From the NCBI RefSeq assembly GCF_002355855.1, contig NZ_AP017655.1, positions 2,731,001 to 2,795,000 on the forward strand: DNA of 64,000 nucleotides, in the 5' to 3' direction. This document shows positions 51,937 through 61,113 of the stretch, piece by piece (the first letter of the stretch is position 1; the number at the start of each line of letters is the position of its first letter). Source of the stretch: Sphingobium cloacae (lineage in GTDB: Bacteria; Pseudomonadota; Alphaproteobacteria; Sphingomonadales; Sphingomonadaceae). The position numbers were made by a program, and so were the translations under genes. A model generated the notes under the pieces. That model had not been told where the DNA came from. It saw nothing but the letters and a program-made list of their open reading frames with translations, and searched no databases.

Positions 51937-52210
51937 GCTCAACGCGCAAGTTCGGATAGCGTAGCGACGGTTTGGCGCTTTCAAATGCCTCCACAAGCCC
52001 CTCAGTCAGCGCGCGATAGTGCGGATGCCCTCGCCATAGTTTCGATGCGCAACCGGGACGCTGCTTTCTGGCATATGCCAGATCGAAGCTACGGGGCTGG
52101 TTGATCACATTATGATTCGAATGTCAGGAGGGGGGAATGCCTTCCCCTGCGGTCGAGCCCAAGGTCTCGCCCGACCTCTTCTGCGGGGAGATCCCCGCAA
52201 CGCCGCCAAT
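51937..52210. other. non-coding left end of the second element
   Basis: No gene is supported. A 60-codon minus-strand frame (51926-52108) overlaps the arm-type repeats, has no good ribosome site and no recognised similarity. The right part leads into the structured leader of the next ardC gene. Confidence 0.35.
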
Positions 52211-52284
52211 AGAGTGAGAGTGCAGACGGGTTTTCCGTGACGGGTTGAGGGCTGGGAGAGAGGCTCCCGGCGCCCGTCGCGGAG
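52211..52284 (+). ncRNA. structured leader, copy C (radC-motif-like), before second ardC
   Basis: AGAGTGAGAG, a variable hairpin, GTGACGGG, inner hairpin GGGAG-AGAGG-CTCCC, then CCCGTCGCGGAG ahead of the ATG at 52292. GTGACGGG pairs with CCCGTCGC with one G-T wobble, where copy B has a T-A pair. Confidence 0.7.
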
Positions 52285-52291
52285 ATCCGCG

Positions 52292-53242
52292 ATGTCCAGA
52301 AAAACCGCACCCGCTCGCGCCAGTCAGAATCGGGCGAGCCTCTATGATGAAGTCACCGACACGATCATCGCCGAGCTGGAGGCCGGCCGGTTCCCCTGGG
52401 TCCAGCCTTGGGGATCAGCCTCGGTGAAGGCCCCTCTCACCATGCCGAAGAACGCCGCGACCGGTCGGCAGTATTCGGGGATCAATGTGCTAATCCTCTG
52501 GGGTGCGGTCATCCAGCACGGCTTTCCCAGTCAGAGCTGGCTCACCTTCCGCCAGGCCCTGTCACTGGGCGGCAATGTCCGCCGCGGGGAGCACGGCATC
52601 ACCGTCGTCTATGCCGACCGTTTCACGCCGGAAGACGAGAAGCGCCGCGCCCGCGAGACCGGCGAGGACGCCGCGGTGATCCCGTTCCTCAAGCGCTTCA
52701 CGGTGTTCAACGCTGCGCAATGCGACGGCCTGCCTGAAGGTGTCGCCACCGTCGCACCACCGCCTCCTCGCGGCCTCATCGAACCGCAGGTCGAAGCCCT
52801 GATCCGGGCGACGGGCATCGATTTCCGCATCGGCGGTGATCGAGCCTTCTACGTCCCGACGTCCGACTATGTGCAGGTGCCGCCGCCGCAGGCCTATTTC
52901 GAGCCGATCAACTGGCACAGGACGGCCCTGCACGAGCTGGGGCACGCCACGGGCCACCCCTCACGCCTGAACCGTAATTTCTCGGGTTCATTCGGCTCGA
53001 AAAAATACGCCTTCGAGGAACTGATCGCGGAGATTAACGCCGCCTTCTGCTGCGCCTCGCTCGGCATCACGCCCACCGTGCGCCACGCCGATTATCTCGG
53101 CTCCTGGCTCGAGGTGCTGCGCGAGGACAACCGCGCCATCGTTCGCGCCGCCTCACAGGCGAGCAAGGCGGCGGACTGGTTGCTCGGATTCCTGCCGGAC
53201 ACCGCTGCCGGCTGCGCCGATGACGAACGGCGGGCGGCGTGA
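52292..53242 (+). CDS. ArdC-type antirestriction protein, second copy
   Basis: 316 residues. Same plan as the protein at 41644: ssDNA-binding N-terminal domain (LYDEVTDTIIAELEAGRFPW, 17-36) and metalloprotease-like HELGH (214-218). The two differ clearly in sequence, so this is an older paralogue from a related element rather than a recent duplication. It probably protects the second element during entry. The ATG follows the leader's GGAG. Confidence 0.9.
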   Translation: MSRKTAPARASQNRASLYDEVTDTIIAELEAGRFPWVQPWGSASVKAPLTMPKNAATGRQYSGINVLILWGAVIQHGFPSQSWLTFRQALSLGGNVRRGEHGITVVYADRFTPEDEKRRARETGEDAAVIPFLKRFTVFNAAQCDGLPEGVATVAPPPPRGLIEPQVEALIRATGIDFRIGGDRAFYVPTSDYVQVPPPQAYFEPINWHRTALHELGHATGHPSRLNRNFSGSFGSKKYAFEELIAEINAAFCCASLGITPTVRHADYLGSWLEVLREDNRAIVRAASQASKAADWLLGFLPDTAAGCADDERRAA

Positions 53243-53322
53243 CGATCCTGAAAACTGGCCTGAAAACCGGAAAGACGAAGACGCGGCTTTGCGCCTTTCC
53301 GCCTGCGTGGCGCTGCCCTCTT

Positions 53323-53397
53323 AGAGTGAGAGGGCGGCGCTTCGCTTCGTGACGGGTTGGAGGTCGAGAGAGAGTCTCCCGGCCGCCCGTCGCGGAG
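53323..53397 (+). ncRNA. structured leader, copy D (radC-motif-like), before second parB
   Basis: AGAGTGAGAG, a GC hairpin, GTGACGGG, inner hairpin GAGA-GAGAG-TCTC, then CCCGTCGCGGAG. The outer stem is as in copy C. The ATG follows at 53406. Confidence 0.7.
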
Positions 53398-53405
53398 TAA
53401 AGATC

Positions 53406-55544
53406 ATGGCGACCGCCATTCAAAAAATCACCCTGTCGTCGGCCCGCGACATCCCCTTCAACAAGCTCGTGCTGAGCCAGGCCAACGTCCGGCGCATCAA
53501 GGCCGGCGTCTCGATCGACGAGATGGCGGAATCGATCGCCCGGTGCGGCCTCATCCAGAGCCTGCATGTCCGGCCCGTCCTCGACGCCGATGGCCATGAG
53601 ACCGGAATGTTCGAAGTGCCCGCCGGCGGCCGCCGCTATCGCGCGCTCGAGTTGCTGGTGAAGCAGAAGCGCCTGGCCAGGACCGCGCCGGTGCCCTGCG
53701 TCGTCGGCGACGCCAACAGCGACATCCTCATCGATGAGGTCTCGCTGGTCGAAAACATGGAGCGCGCGCCGCTGCATCCGCTCGACCAGTTCCGCGCCTT
53801 CCAGGCCATGCGCGACAAGGGCATGACCGAGGAAGCCATTGCCGCCGCCTTCTTCGTCGGCGTCACGATCGTGAAACAGCGTCTGCGGCTCGCCGCTGTC
53901 GCCCCCGCGCTGCTGGAGATTTACGCCGAAGACGGCATGACGCTCGAACAGCTGATGGCCTTCACCGTCAGCTCCGACCATGACCGCCAGCAACAGGTCT
54001 GGGACGCGATCAAGGAAGGCTGGCAGAAGGAGCCCTACCACATCCGCCGGATGCTCACCGAAACCACGGTGCGGGCGTCCGATCGGCGGGCCATCTTCGT
54101 GGGCGTCGAAGCCTATGAAGCGGCGGGCGGCCTGATGCTGCGCGATCTGTTCCAGTCCGACGATGGCGGCTGGCTGCAAGATCCGGCCCTGCTCGACCGT
54201 CTCGTGGCCGAAAAGCTCAAGCTCGCCGCCGACGAGATTGCCAGCGAGGGCTGGAAGTGGGTCGATGCTGCCCTGAGCTTTCCCTATGGCCACGAGCAGG
54301 GCTTGCGCGAACTTGTCGGGACTGCGGTCGATCTGACCGACGAGGAGCGCGCGACCCGCGAGGCGCTGCGCGACGAATATGACCGGCTCGAGGCCGAATA
54401 TTCCGAAGCCGACGAACTGCCCGACGACATCGACGCGCGTCTCGGCGAGATCGAACAGGCGCTCGAGGCCTTCGAGCAGCGTCCGACGGTCTATGATCCG
54501 GCCGACATCGCCATCGCCGGCGTCTTCGTCAGTCTGGACTCCGATGGTTCGCTGTCGGTGGATCGCGGCTATGTCCGTCCCGAGGACGAGCGTCCGGTCG
54601 ATGCCGAAGGGGACGACACCCCCGAGTTCGACGGCGGCGACGGTCCTGCGGCTACGCCTGCCGTGCAACGCGCCGTCATCACCATCGGCGGCCAGGCTGC
54701 GGAGCCCGAAGACGACGAGGAGGACGGCGTAAAGCCGTTGCCCGAACGTCTCGTGATCGAACTGACCGCGCATCGCACCCTGGCGCTGCGCAATACCGTC
54801 GCCGAGCATCCCGACGTCGCCATGACCCTCTTGCTGCACAAGCTGGTCAGCGACACCTTCCGGCACACCGCGCCCCCCGGCTGCCTCGAAGCCAGTGTCC
54901 GCCACATCTTCTTCTCCGCCCAATCGGAGGAGCTGAAAGACAGCCCGGCGGCGCACGAGATCGCCGACCGGCACGCCAGCTGGGGCGATCACGTTCCGGC
55001 CGACGACCAGGCGCTGTGGGACTGGCTCACCCATCTCGATCCCGGCACACGGCTCGATCTGCTCGCCCACTGCGTCAGCTTCGGCATCAACGCGCTGTTC
55101 GAGCGGCCGAACCCCTATGGATCGGGGGTCAGCCAGCATGGTCTGGATGTCCGTTTCTCGCAGGCCGACCGGCTCGCGCGCGCGACCGGCCTCGACATGG
55201 TGACGGCGGGCTGGCGACCGACCGTCGGCAATTATCTCGGCCGCGTCACCAAGCCCCGCATCCTCGAAGCCGTCCGGGAGGGCGCGGGCGAACGGGCCGC
55301 CCAGCTCATCGACCATCTGAAGAAGGGCGACATGGCCAAGGAGGCCGAGCGCCTACTCGCCGACACCGGTTGGCTGCCGGAGCCGCTGCGCCTGACATCC
55401 CTTGATGGCGATCAGCCCATCCCGAACGATCAGACCGACGCCGGCGAAGATAGCGCCCTGCCGGATTTCCTCACCGATGACGGCGAGGACGAAGACTCGG
55501 TCGATGACGAGGACGAAATCCAGCACGCGGTCGCCGCCGAATAG
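53406..55544 (+). CDS. ParB/Spo0J-like protein, full length
   Basis: 712 residues. ParB N-terminal domain (NKLVLSQANVRRIKAGVS, GGRRYRAL, VENMERAPLHPLDQFRAFQ) and helix-turn-helix (TEEAIAAAFFVGVTIVKQRL), then a long region ending in an Asp/Glu-rich tail (DDGEDEDSVDDEDE). The ENxxR motif (ENMER), used by CTP-binding ParB proteins, is kept. The ATG at 53406 follows the leader. These long ParB-like proteins occur on conjugative elements and act in partition or gene control. A 749-codon antisense frame over it is a shadow caused by GC bias. Confidence 0.88.
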   Translation: MATAIQKITLSSARDIPFNKLVLSQANVRRIKAGVSIDEMAESIARCGLIQSLHVRPVLDADGHETGMFEVPAGGRRYRALELLVKQKRLARTAPVPCVVGDANSDILIDEVSLVENMERAPLHPLDQFRAFQAMRDKGMTEEAIAAAFFVGVTIVKQRLRLAAVAPALLEIYAEDGMTLEQLMAFTVSSDHDRQQQVWDAIKEGWQKEPYHIRRMLTETTVRASDRRAIFVGVEAYEAAGGLMLRDLFQSDDGGWLQDPALLDRLVAEKLKLAADEIASEGWKWVDAALSFPYGHEQGLRELVGTAVDLTDEERATREALRDEYDRLEAEYSEADELPDDIDARLGEIEQALEAFEQRPTVYDPADIAIAGVFVSLDSDGSLSVDRGYVRPEDERPVDAEGDDTPEFDGGDGPAATPAVQRAVITIGGQAAEPEDDEEDGVKPLPERLVIELTAHRTLALRNTVAEHPDVAMTLLLHKLVSDTFRHTAPPGCLEASVRHIFFSAQSEELKDSPAAHEIADRHASWGDHVPADDQALWDWLTHLDPGTRLDLLAHCVSFGINALFERPNPYGSGVSQHGLDVRFSQADRLARATGLDMVTAGWRPTVGNYLGRVTKPRILEAVREGAGERAAQLIDHLKKGDMAKEAERLLADTGWLPEPLRLTSLDGDQPIPNDQTDAGEDSALPDFLTDDGEDEDSVDDEDEIQHAVAAE

Positions 55545-55674
55545 CGCGAGCAACGCGGGGCGGCTCCGTTCGTCCCGCGCGCGCCATCCCGATCTTCCTT
55601 CTGCCCGGTCCCACGGTCGACAGTCTGCATGGCTGTGCCGTGCGGTCCGGGCTTTCTCGTTTCAGGAGCCTGTC

Positions 55675-56091
55675 ATGGCCGATTATTTCACCCATTTCTC
55701 GTGCCTGTTCGACGTCGGCACGCCCGACAACGCCGCCCGTGCGCTCGACCTCTACAACACGCTCTCCGAGGATGGCGCATCGGAGGAACCGCCCTCCGAT
55801 GGCTTCCTCCTTTCGATCCAGCCCGAGCACGGCGGCAGCCAGCTCTGGATGCGCGACGACGTGACCGGCGACCCTGAGCGCCTCATCCGGTTCGTGCAAC
55901 GCTGCGCCTCCGAGTTCGGGCTCACCGGCAGATGGGGTTTCCAATACGCCAACACCTGCTCAAAGCCCCGGCTCGACGGCTTCGGCGGCGGCGCCCATGT
56001 CCTCGACCTCGCCACCGGCGAGACCGTGGACTGGATCTATACCGATGGCTGGCTCGACCAGACCATGTCCGGCGAGGGAGGCCCGCTATGA
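55675..56091 (+). CDS. conserved mobile-element protein, 138 aa
   Basis: It starts at the ATG of 55675 (CAGGAG upstream). An acidic, Trp-containing soluble protein; no catalytic motif. The start MADYFTHFSCLFDVGT and the ending WIYTDGWLDQTMSG suggest a compact domain of the kind seen between ParB and DUF6117 genes on alphaproteobacterial plasmids, but I cannot name the family with confidence. It overlaps the next gene by four bases (ATGA). Confidence 0.65.
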   Translation: MADYFTHFSCLFDVGTPDNAARALDLYNTLSEDGASEEPPSDGFLLSIQPEHGGSQLWMRDDVTGDPERLIRFVQRCASEFGLTGRWGFQYANTCSKPRLDGFGGGAHVLDLATGETVDWIYTDGWLDQTMSGEGGPL

Positions 56092-56351
56092 GCATCCCCG
56101 CCCATGCCCGGAGCAATTTCCAGACCCTGCTGCGCGCGGCAGGCGACGGCAATCTCGCGCTCATGGAGTGCCTCGACGCGGTGACGGGTAGTCCACGCTA
56201 CGTCATCTGCGCGGTGGGACGCGACGAGGGCGATTACGTCTTCACGCCCTTCGGCCATCTCGCCGACGGCAATCCTTACGACGCTTATCTGCCGCCCGAC
56301 CCCAACGATCCTGACGGCTTCGTGCGGCCGGAAACGGGAGAGGCGCCATGA
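56088..56351 (+). CDS. DUF6117-like small protein
   Basis: 87 residues: HARSNFQTLLRAAGDGNLALMEC, then YVICAVGRDEGDYVFTPFGHLADGNPYDAYLPP-like wording (here quoted in part: FTPFGHLADGNPYDAY). This matches my memory of the DUF6117 family found in conjugative elements of sphingomonads and relatives; no function is known. It is translationally coupled at both ends (ATGA overlaps). Confidence 0.6.
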   Translation: MSIPAHARSNFQTLLRAAGDGNLALMECLDAVTGSPRYVICAVGRDEGDYVFTPFGHLADGNPYDAYLPPDPNDPDGFVRPETGEAP

Positions 56352-56644
56352 TGGACATCGACGCCATCTTCGCGGCGGATCACGAGCGCCCGCCCGCCGA
56401 ACGGTCGCTCCCTTGGCCAGAGACCAGGGACGGCCTTACCGTCATCATAGAACCCAAGCCCCATTGGGCCAGCGACATGCGGGCATTCCGAACCAAGACC
56501 CGTGAATATTGCGCCTATGCCGATTGGACCGCGAACGGCGCCCGCGCGCGGTTCTTCGGGCACATCGACACCAGCGGCGATGACCTGATCCGCAAGGCGC
56601 GCAGGCTCATCGCCAGCGAGATCGCGGACGGACACTGGAACTGA
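56348..56644 (+). CDS. small hypothetical protein, 98 aa
   Basis: An acidic N-terminus (MMDIDAIFAADHERPP) and a C-terminal helix (DDLIRKARRLIASEIADG). No recognised family. The start overlaps the stop of the preceding gene, and a strong terminator follows its stop, so it ends a three-gene unit. Confidence 0.55.
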   Translation: MMDIDAIFAADHERPPAERSLPWPETRDGLTVIIEPKPHWASDMRAFRTKTREYCAYADWTANGARARFFGHIDTSGDDLIRKARRLIASEIADGHWN

Positions 56645-56652
56645 TCTCTTGG

Positions 56653-56686
56653 AAAGCACCCCGCCGCACGGCCGGGGTGCTTTTTT
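56653..56686 (+). terminator. rho-independent terminator
   Basis: GCACCCCG (56656-56663) pairs with CGGGGTGC (56673-56680), extended by AAA/TTT, and is followed by six T. It closes the small-gene unit that ends at 56644. Confidence 0.85.
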
Positions 56687-56711
56687 CATGCCGGCCGCGA
56701 AGGGCATTTCG

Positions 56712-56780
56712 AGAGTGAGAGGGCTGCCGGGACGGGTCGAGTCCGGGCGGTCGAGAGAGAGCGCCGTTCGGGCGTCCCTT
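56712..56780 (+). ncRNA. structured leader, copy E (divergent radC-motif-like), before strawberry-notch gene
   Basis: AGAGTGAGAG, then GGGACGGG, the conserved CGAGAGAGAG loop and GGCGTCCC. The outer stem here is GGGACG/CGTCCC, changed on both sides relative to the other copies. The distance to the ATG (56806) is larger, about 25 bases, so control of the ribosome site may differ. Confidence 0.5.
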
Positions 56781-56805
56781 TCCCGCTCTCCCGAGGTTCC
56801 CGACT

Positions 56806-59800
56806 ATGAACATTCTATCGCCCGTGGCCATGCCGGCTGCGCCCATCGTCCGTGCGTCCGCCATCATCGCCGCCGCCCATCAGCTTCTCGCCATGCTCGA
56901 ACGCGGGCAGCGGATCGACAACGCCGGCCTTCGCACCGCCATGGAGATCGCCTTCGAGGCTTCCGACGCGAGCGGCGTCTGGGACTGGAAGACGGCCTAC
57001 GAAGCCTGCGAATGCGCGACCGTCCTGTTCCTGCGCAAATACGGACGTGCGCTTTTCTGTAAAGCCGACACTCCGGCTGCACGTCTTTCCGCTTTGTCGA
57101 AAGTCTCCGGCCTTCTGCCGACGCACACCCGCCGTTCCGAGGAGAGCCAGGCGCTTCAGCAATTCTCGACGCCGATCCCGCTCGGCCTTGCCGCCATTAC
57201 CGCAGCCGCGATCACCCCGCGCGACATCGTGCTGGAGCCCTCGGCCGGCACGGGCCTGCTCGCCATCCTCGCCGAGATCAGCGGCGGCTCGCTGCTCCTC
57301 AACGAGCTGGCGGAAACCCGCGCCGATCTGCTCGGCCAGCTCTTTCTGGCCCTGGCCGTCACGCGCGTCGACGCCGCCCAGATCGACGATCATCTTCCTG
57401 CGAGCGCCGTTCCCTCCGTCATCGTGATGAACCCGCCCTTCTCGGTGATGGCGAACGTCTCCGGCCGCATGGCAGACGCCGCTGCGCGCCATGTCGCCTC
57501 GGCCTTGGCGCGGCTCGCCGACGGCGGGCGCCTGGTGACGATCACCGGTGCGAATTTCGGCCCCGAGCAACCGGCTTGGCGCGATGCTTTCGTCCGGCTT
57601 CAGGAGCGCGGCCGAGTCGTCTTCACCGCTGCGATCGACGGCTCGATCTATGCCAGGCACGGCACGACCATTGAGACTAGGCTCACGGTCATCGACAAGC
57701 TGCCCGCCGAAGATCCGGCCGTGTTTCCGGCATCATCGGGTCTTGCGCCCGATGTCGCCACGCTGCTCGCTTGGATCGAGGCGCAGGTTCCACCGCGCCT
57801 GCCGGTCGCTCTTCCCGATAACGCGCGCGCCGTGACGGGCTCCGCGCCTCCCACCGTGCGCGGCTATCTTGCACGAGCCGCAACCGCACGTCCGACCACG
57901 TCATCGTCCATCGACCCGGGGGGCATCGGACTCGCCTACGATCCTGTGGACTGGACGCCGCCGGAGAGCGCCAACCTCACGGACGCGATCTATGAAGAAT
58001 ATGGCTTGCAGTCGATCCGTATTCCCGGTTGTCAGGCGCACCCCACCAAGCTCGTGCAATCGGCGGCCATGGCGAGCATCGCGCCGCCCAAGCCCGCCTA
58101 TCGGCCGATGCTTCCGGCAAATATCACCGATCTTCTGTCGGACGCCCAGCTTGAAACCGTCATCTATGCCGGCGAGGCCCATTCGGATTTCCTTGCCGGT
58201 TCGTGGACCGTCGATGCGACTTTCGATCTCGTCCAGGCGGCTCCGGCTGAGGCTGAGAACGCCGTGCGCTTCCGCCGTGGCTTCATGCTCGGCGACGGCA
58301 CCGGGGCCGGCAAAGGCCGCCAGTCTGCCGGCATCATCCTCGACAACTGGCTGCGCGGACGCCGCAAGGCGGTCTGGATCTCCAAATCCGACAAGCTGAT
58401 CGAGGATGCGCAGCGCGACTGGTCTGCGCTCGGCATGGAGCGTCTGCTGGTCACGCCGCTGTCGCGTTTTGCACAGGGCAAGCCGATCACCCTGTCGGAA
58501 GGCGTCCTATTTGCAACCTACGCCACGCTGCGCTCCGACGACCGTGGTGAAAAGGTTTCGCGCGTCCGGCAGATCGTCGATTGGTTGGGCTGCGATTTCG
58601 ACGGAGTGATCATTTTCGACGAGAGCCACGCCATGGCCAATGCCGCAGGCGGCAAGGGAGAACGCGGCGACGTCGCCGCTTCGCAGCAGGGACGCGCAGG
58701 CCTGCGGCTCCAGCACGCGCTGCCCCATGCCCGCGTCGTCTATGTCTCCGCCACCGGCGCGACCACCGTCCACAATCTCGCCTATGCCCAGCGGCTCGGC
58801 CTGTGGGGCGGCGAGGATTTCCCCTTCGCCACCCGCGCCGAATTCGTCGAAGCGATCGAGGATGGCGGCGTTGCGGCCATGGAAGTGCTTGCCCGCGATC
58901 TGCGTGCGCTCGGCCTCTATACTGCCCGTTCGCTATCCTATGATGGCGTCGAATATGAACTGGTCGAGCACGCCCTGACCGACGAGCAGCGCCGTATCTA
59001 CGACGCCTATGCCGGCGCGTTCGCCGTCATCCACAATCATCTCGACGCCGCGATGCAGGCCGCCAACATCACCGGCGACGACGGGACGCTGAACCGGCAG
59101 GCCAAGTCCGCCGCCCGCTCGGCGTTCGAGAGCGCGAAGCAGCGTTTCTTCGGCCACCTGCTCACGTCGATGAAAACGCCGACTCTGATCCGTTCCATCG
59201 AACGCGATCTCGATGATGGCCACGCCGCCGTCATCCAGATCGTCTCGACCGGCGAAGCGCTGATGGAACGCCGACTGGCGGAAATCCCGACCGAGGAATG
59301 GAACGATGTTCGCGTCGACATCACGCCGAGGGAGTATGTTCTGGACTACCTCGCCCATTCCTTCCCGGTGCAGCTCTACGAGCCGTTCACGGATGGCGAG
59401 GGCAATCTGTCCTCGCGTCCGGTCTATCGTGACGGCCAGCCCGTCGAGAGCCGTGAAGCCGTCGCGCGGCGCGACGAGCTGATCGAACGGCTCGCGTCCC
59501 TGTCGCCCGTTCCCGGCGCGCTCGACCAGATCGTGCAGCGGTTTGGCGCCGACATGGTTGCCGAGGTGACGGGCCGCTCGCGGCGCATCGTCCGCAAGGG
59601 CGAGCGTTGCGCCGTGGAGAACCGGGCGCCCTCCGCCAACCTCGCGGAAACGGCGGCCTTCATGGACGACCTGAAGCGCATCCTCGTGTTCAGCGACGCC
59701 GGCGGCACCGGCCGCAGCTATCACGCCGAGCTGTCGGCGAAGAACCAGCGCCTGCGTGTCCACTACCTCCTGGAGCCCGGATGGAAGGCCGACGCCGCCA

Positions 59801-61113
59801 TCCAGGGCCTGGGCCGCACCAATCGCACCAATCAGGCGCAGCCGCCGCTGTTCCGCCCGATCGCCACGAACGTGAGGGCCGAAAAGCGCTTCCTGTCCAC
59901 GATCGCACGGCGGCTCGACACGCTGGGTGCGATCACGCGCGGTCAGCGCCAGACCGGCGGTCAGGGCCTGTTCCGGCCCGAGGATAATCTGGAATCGAGC
60001 TACGCCCGCGATGCGCTGCGCCAGCTCTACCTCCTGATCGTCCGCGGCAAGGTCGAGGGGTGCTCGCTGGGGCGTTTCGAGGCCGCGACTGGTCTGAAGC
60101 TGATGGACGACAATGGCATCAAGGACGACTTGCCACCGATCACCACATTCCTGAACCGCCTGCTGGCGCTCACCATCGAGCTTCAGGGCATCCTCTTCAC
60201 CGCCTTCGAGCAACTGCTCGACGCCAAGGTGGCGGGAGCCATCGCCAGCGGCGTCTATGATGTCGGGCTGGAGACACTGACGGCGGAGAGCTTCGTCGTC
60301 ACCGAACGCACGACCATCTACACGCACCCAGCGACAGCTGCGCAGACGCGGCTGCTTACAATCACGGAACGTCGCCGGAATCGGCCGACCACACTCGATG
60401 CGGCGCTCGGCTGGCTCGACGATCCGCAGGCCAGGCTGCTCGTCAACGTGCGCTCGGGCCGCGCCGCTGTTCAGCTATCCGCGCCGTCCATCATGCTCGA
60501 CGATGGCGAGATCGAGCGCCGCGTCCGGCTGATCCGGCCGATGGAACAGCATCATGCGACCCTCGACATGATGGCGGACAGCCATTGGCAGGAGGCCGAG
60601 CGCGACACCTTCGCCGCCGTCTGGCAGCGCGAGGTCGACGAGGTGCCCGCGTTCACCGACGGTACGATCCACATGGTCAGCGGTTTGCTACTGCCCGTGT
60701 GGAAGCGCCTGCCCAACGAGTCGACGCGCGTCTATCGGCTTCAGACCGATGATGGCGAACGCATCATCGGACGGCGGGTTTCGCCCGCCTGGGCCGCCAA
60801 CGCCGCCTCGACCGGAACCACCAATCTCAGCAGCGACGACGCCTATGCGGCGTTGGTGGACGGCCGCACCATCCTCGACCTGGCTGACGGGCTCCAGCTT
60901 CGCCGCGCGCGCGTCATGGGCGCGAACCGCATCGAGTTGTCGGGGTTCAGCGACACAATGCGGGATCGCCTGCGCGCCTACGGTCTCTTCAGCGAGATCA
61001 TTTCGTGGAAGCTGCGCTTCTTCGTGCCGGTCGGCGCCTCCGGTCCCGCCGTCCTCGGCAAGCTGCTCGACACCTACGCCATCGAGCGCATCAGCGAGCG
61101 CGAGGCGGCGTGA
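56806..61113 (+). CDS. strawberry-notch-like helicase with N-terminal methyltransferase domain
   Basis: 1435 residues. The N-terminal part is an AdoMet methyltransferase: LEPSAGTGLL (143-152) and NPPF (209-212). The middle is the strawberry-notch/SNF2-like NTPase: Walker A GDGTGAGKGRQ (496-506), DESH (605-608), SATGATT (motif III) and, toward the C-terminus, QGLGRTNRTNQ (motif VI). Large proteins of this type are standard cargo of alphaproteobacterial plasmids and ICEs and are thought to modify or remodel element DNA, possibly against restriction; the activity is not established. Its stop shares a base with the toprim gene start (TGATG). A long antisense frame (58933-60327) is a shadow. Confidence 0.88.
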   Translation: MNILSPVAMPAAPIVRASAIIAAAHQLLAMLERGQRIDNAGLRTAMEIAFEASDASGVWDWKTAYEACECATVLFLRKYGRALFCKADTPAARLSALSKVSGLLPTHTRRSEESQALQQFSTPIPLGLAAITAAAITPRDIVLEPSAGTGLLAILAEISGGSLLLNELAETRADLLGQLFLALAVTRVDAAQIDDHLPASAVPSVIVMNPPFSVMANVSGRMADAAARHVASALARLADGGRLVTITGANFGPEQPAWRDAFVRLQERGRVVFTAAIDGSIYARHGTTIETRLTVIDKLPAEDPAVFPASSGLAPDVATLLAWIEAQVPPRLPVALPDNARAVTGSAPPTVRGYLARAATARPTTSSSIDPGGIGLAYDPVDWTPPESANLTDAIYEEYGLQSIRIPGCQAHPTKLVQSAAMASIAPPKPAYRPMLPANITDLLSDAQLETVIYAGEAHSDFLAGSWTVDATFDLVQAAPAEAENAVRFRRGFMLGDGTGAGKGRQSAGIILDNWLRGRRKAVWISKSDKLIEDAQRDWSALGMERLLVTPLSRFAQGKPITLSEGVLFATYATLRSDDRGEKVSRVRQIVDWLGCDFDGVIIFDESHAMANAAGGKGERGDVAASQQGRAGLRLQHALPHARVVYVSATGATTVHNLAYAQRLGLWGGEDFPFATRAEFVEAIEDGGVAAMEVLARDLRALGLYTARSLSYDGVEYELVEHALTDEQRRIYDAYAGAFAVIHNHLDAAMQAANITGDDGTLNRQAKSAARSAFESAKQRFFGHLLTSMKTPTLIRSIERDLDDGHAAVIQIVSTGEALMERRLAEIPTEEWNDVRVDITPREYVLDYLAHSFPVQLYEPFTDGEGNLSSRPVYRDGQPVESREAVARRDELIERLASLSPVPGALDQIVQRFGADMVAEVTGRSRRIVRKGERCAVENRAPSANLAETAAFMDDLKRILVFSDAGGTGRSYHAELSAKNQRLRVHYLLEPGWKADAAIQGLGRTNRTNQAQPPLFRPIATNVRAEKRFLSTIARRLDTLGAITRGQRQTGGQGLFRPEDNLESSYARDALRQLYLLIVRGKVEGCSLGRFEAATGLKLMDDNGIKDDLPPITTFLNRLLALTIELQGILFTAFEQLLDAKVAGAIASGVYDVGLETLTAESFVVTERTTIYTHPATAAQTRLLTITERRRNRPTTLDAALGWLDDPQARLLVNVRSGRAAVQLSAPSIMLDDGEIERRVRLIRPMEQHHATLDMMADSHWQEAERDTFAAVWQREVDEVPAFTDGTIHMVSGLLLPVWKRLPNESTRVYRLQTDDGERIIGRRVSPAWAANAASTGTTNLSSDDAYAALVDGRTILDLADGLQLRRARVMGANRIELSGFSDTMRDRLRAYGLFSEIISWKLRFFVPVGASGPAVLGKLLDTYAIERISEREAA

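Noticed and set aside
53067..55316. 749-codon minus-strand frame over ArdC and ParB of the second element
   Set aside because: It is antisense to two clear genes; no domain is recognisable and the composition is that of a GC-rich shadow.
58933..60327. 464-codon frame antisense to the strawberry-notch gene
   Set aside because: Shadow frame: the plus-strand protein has motor and methyltransferase motifs throughout.
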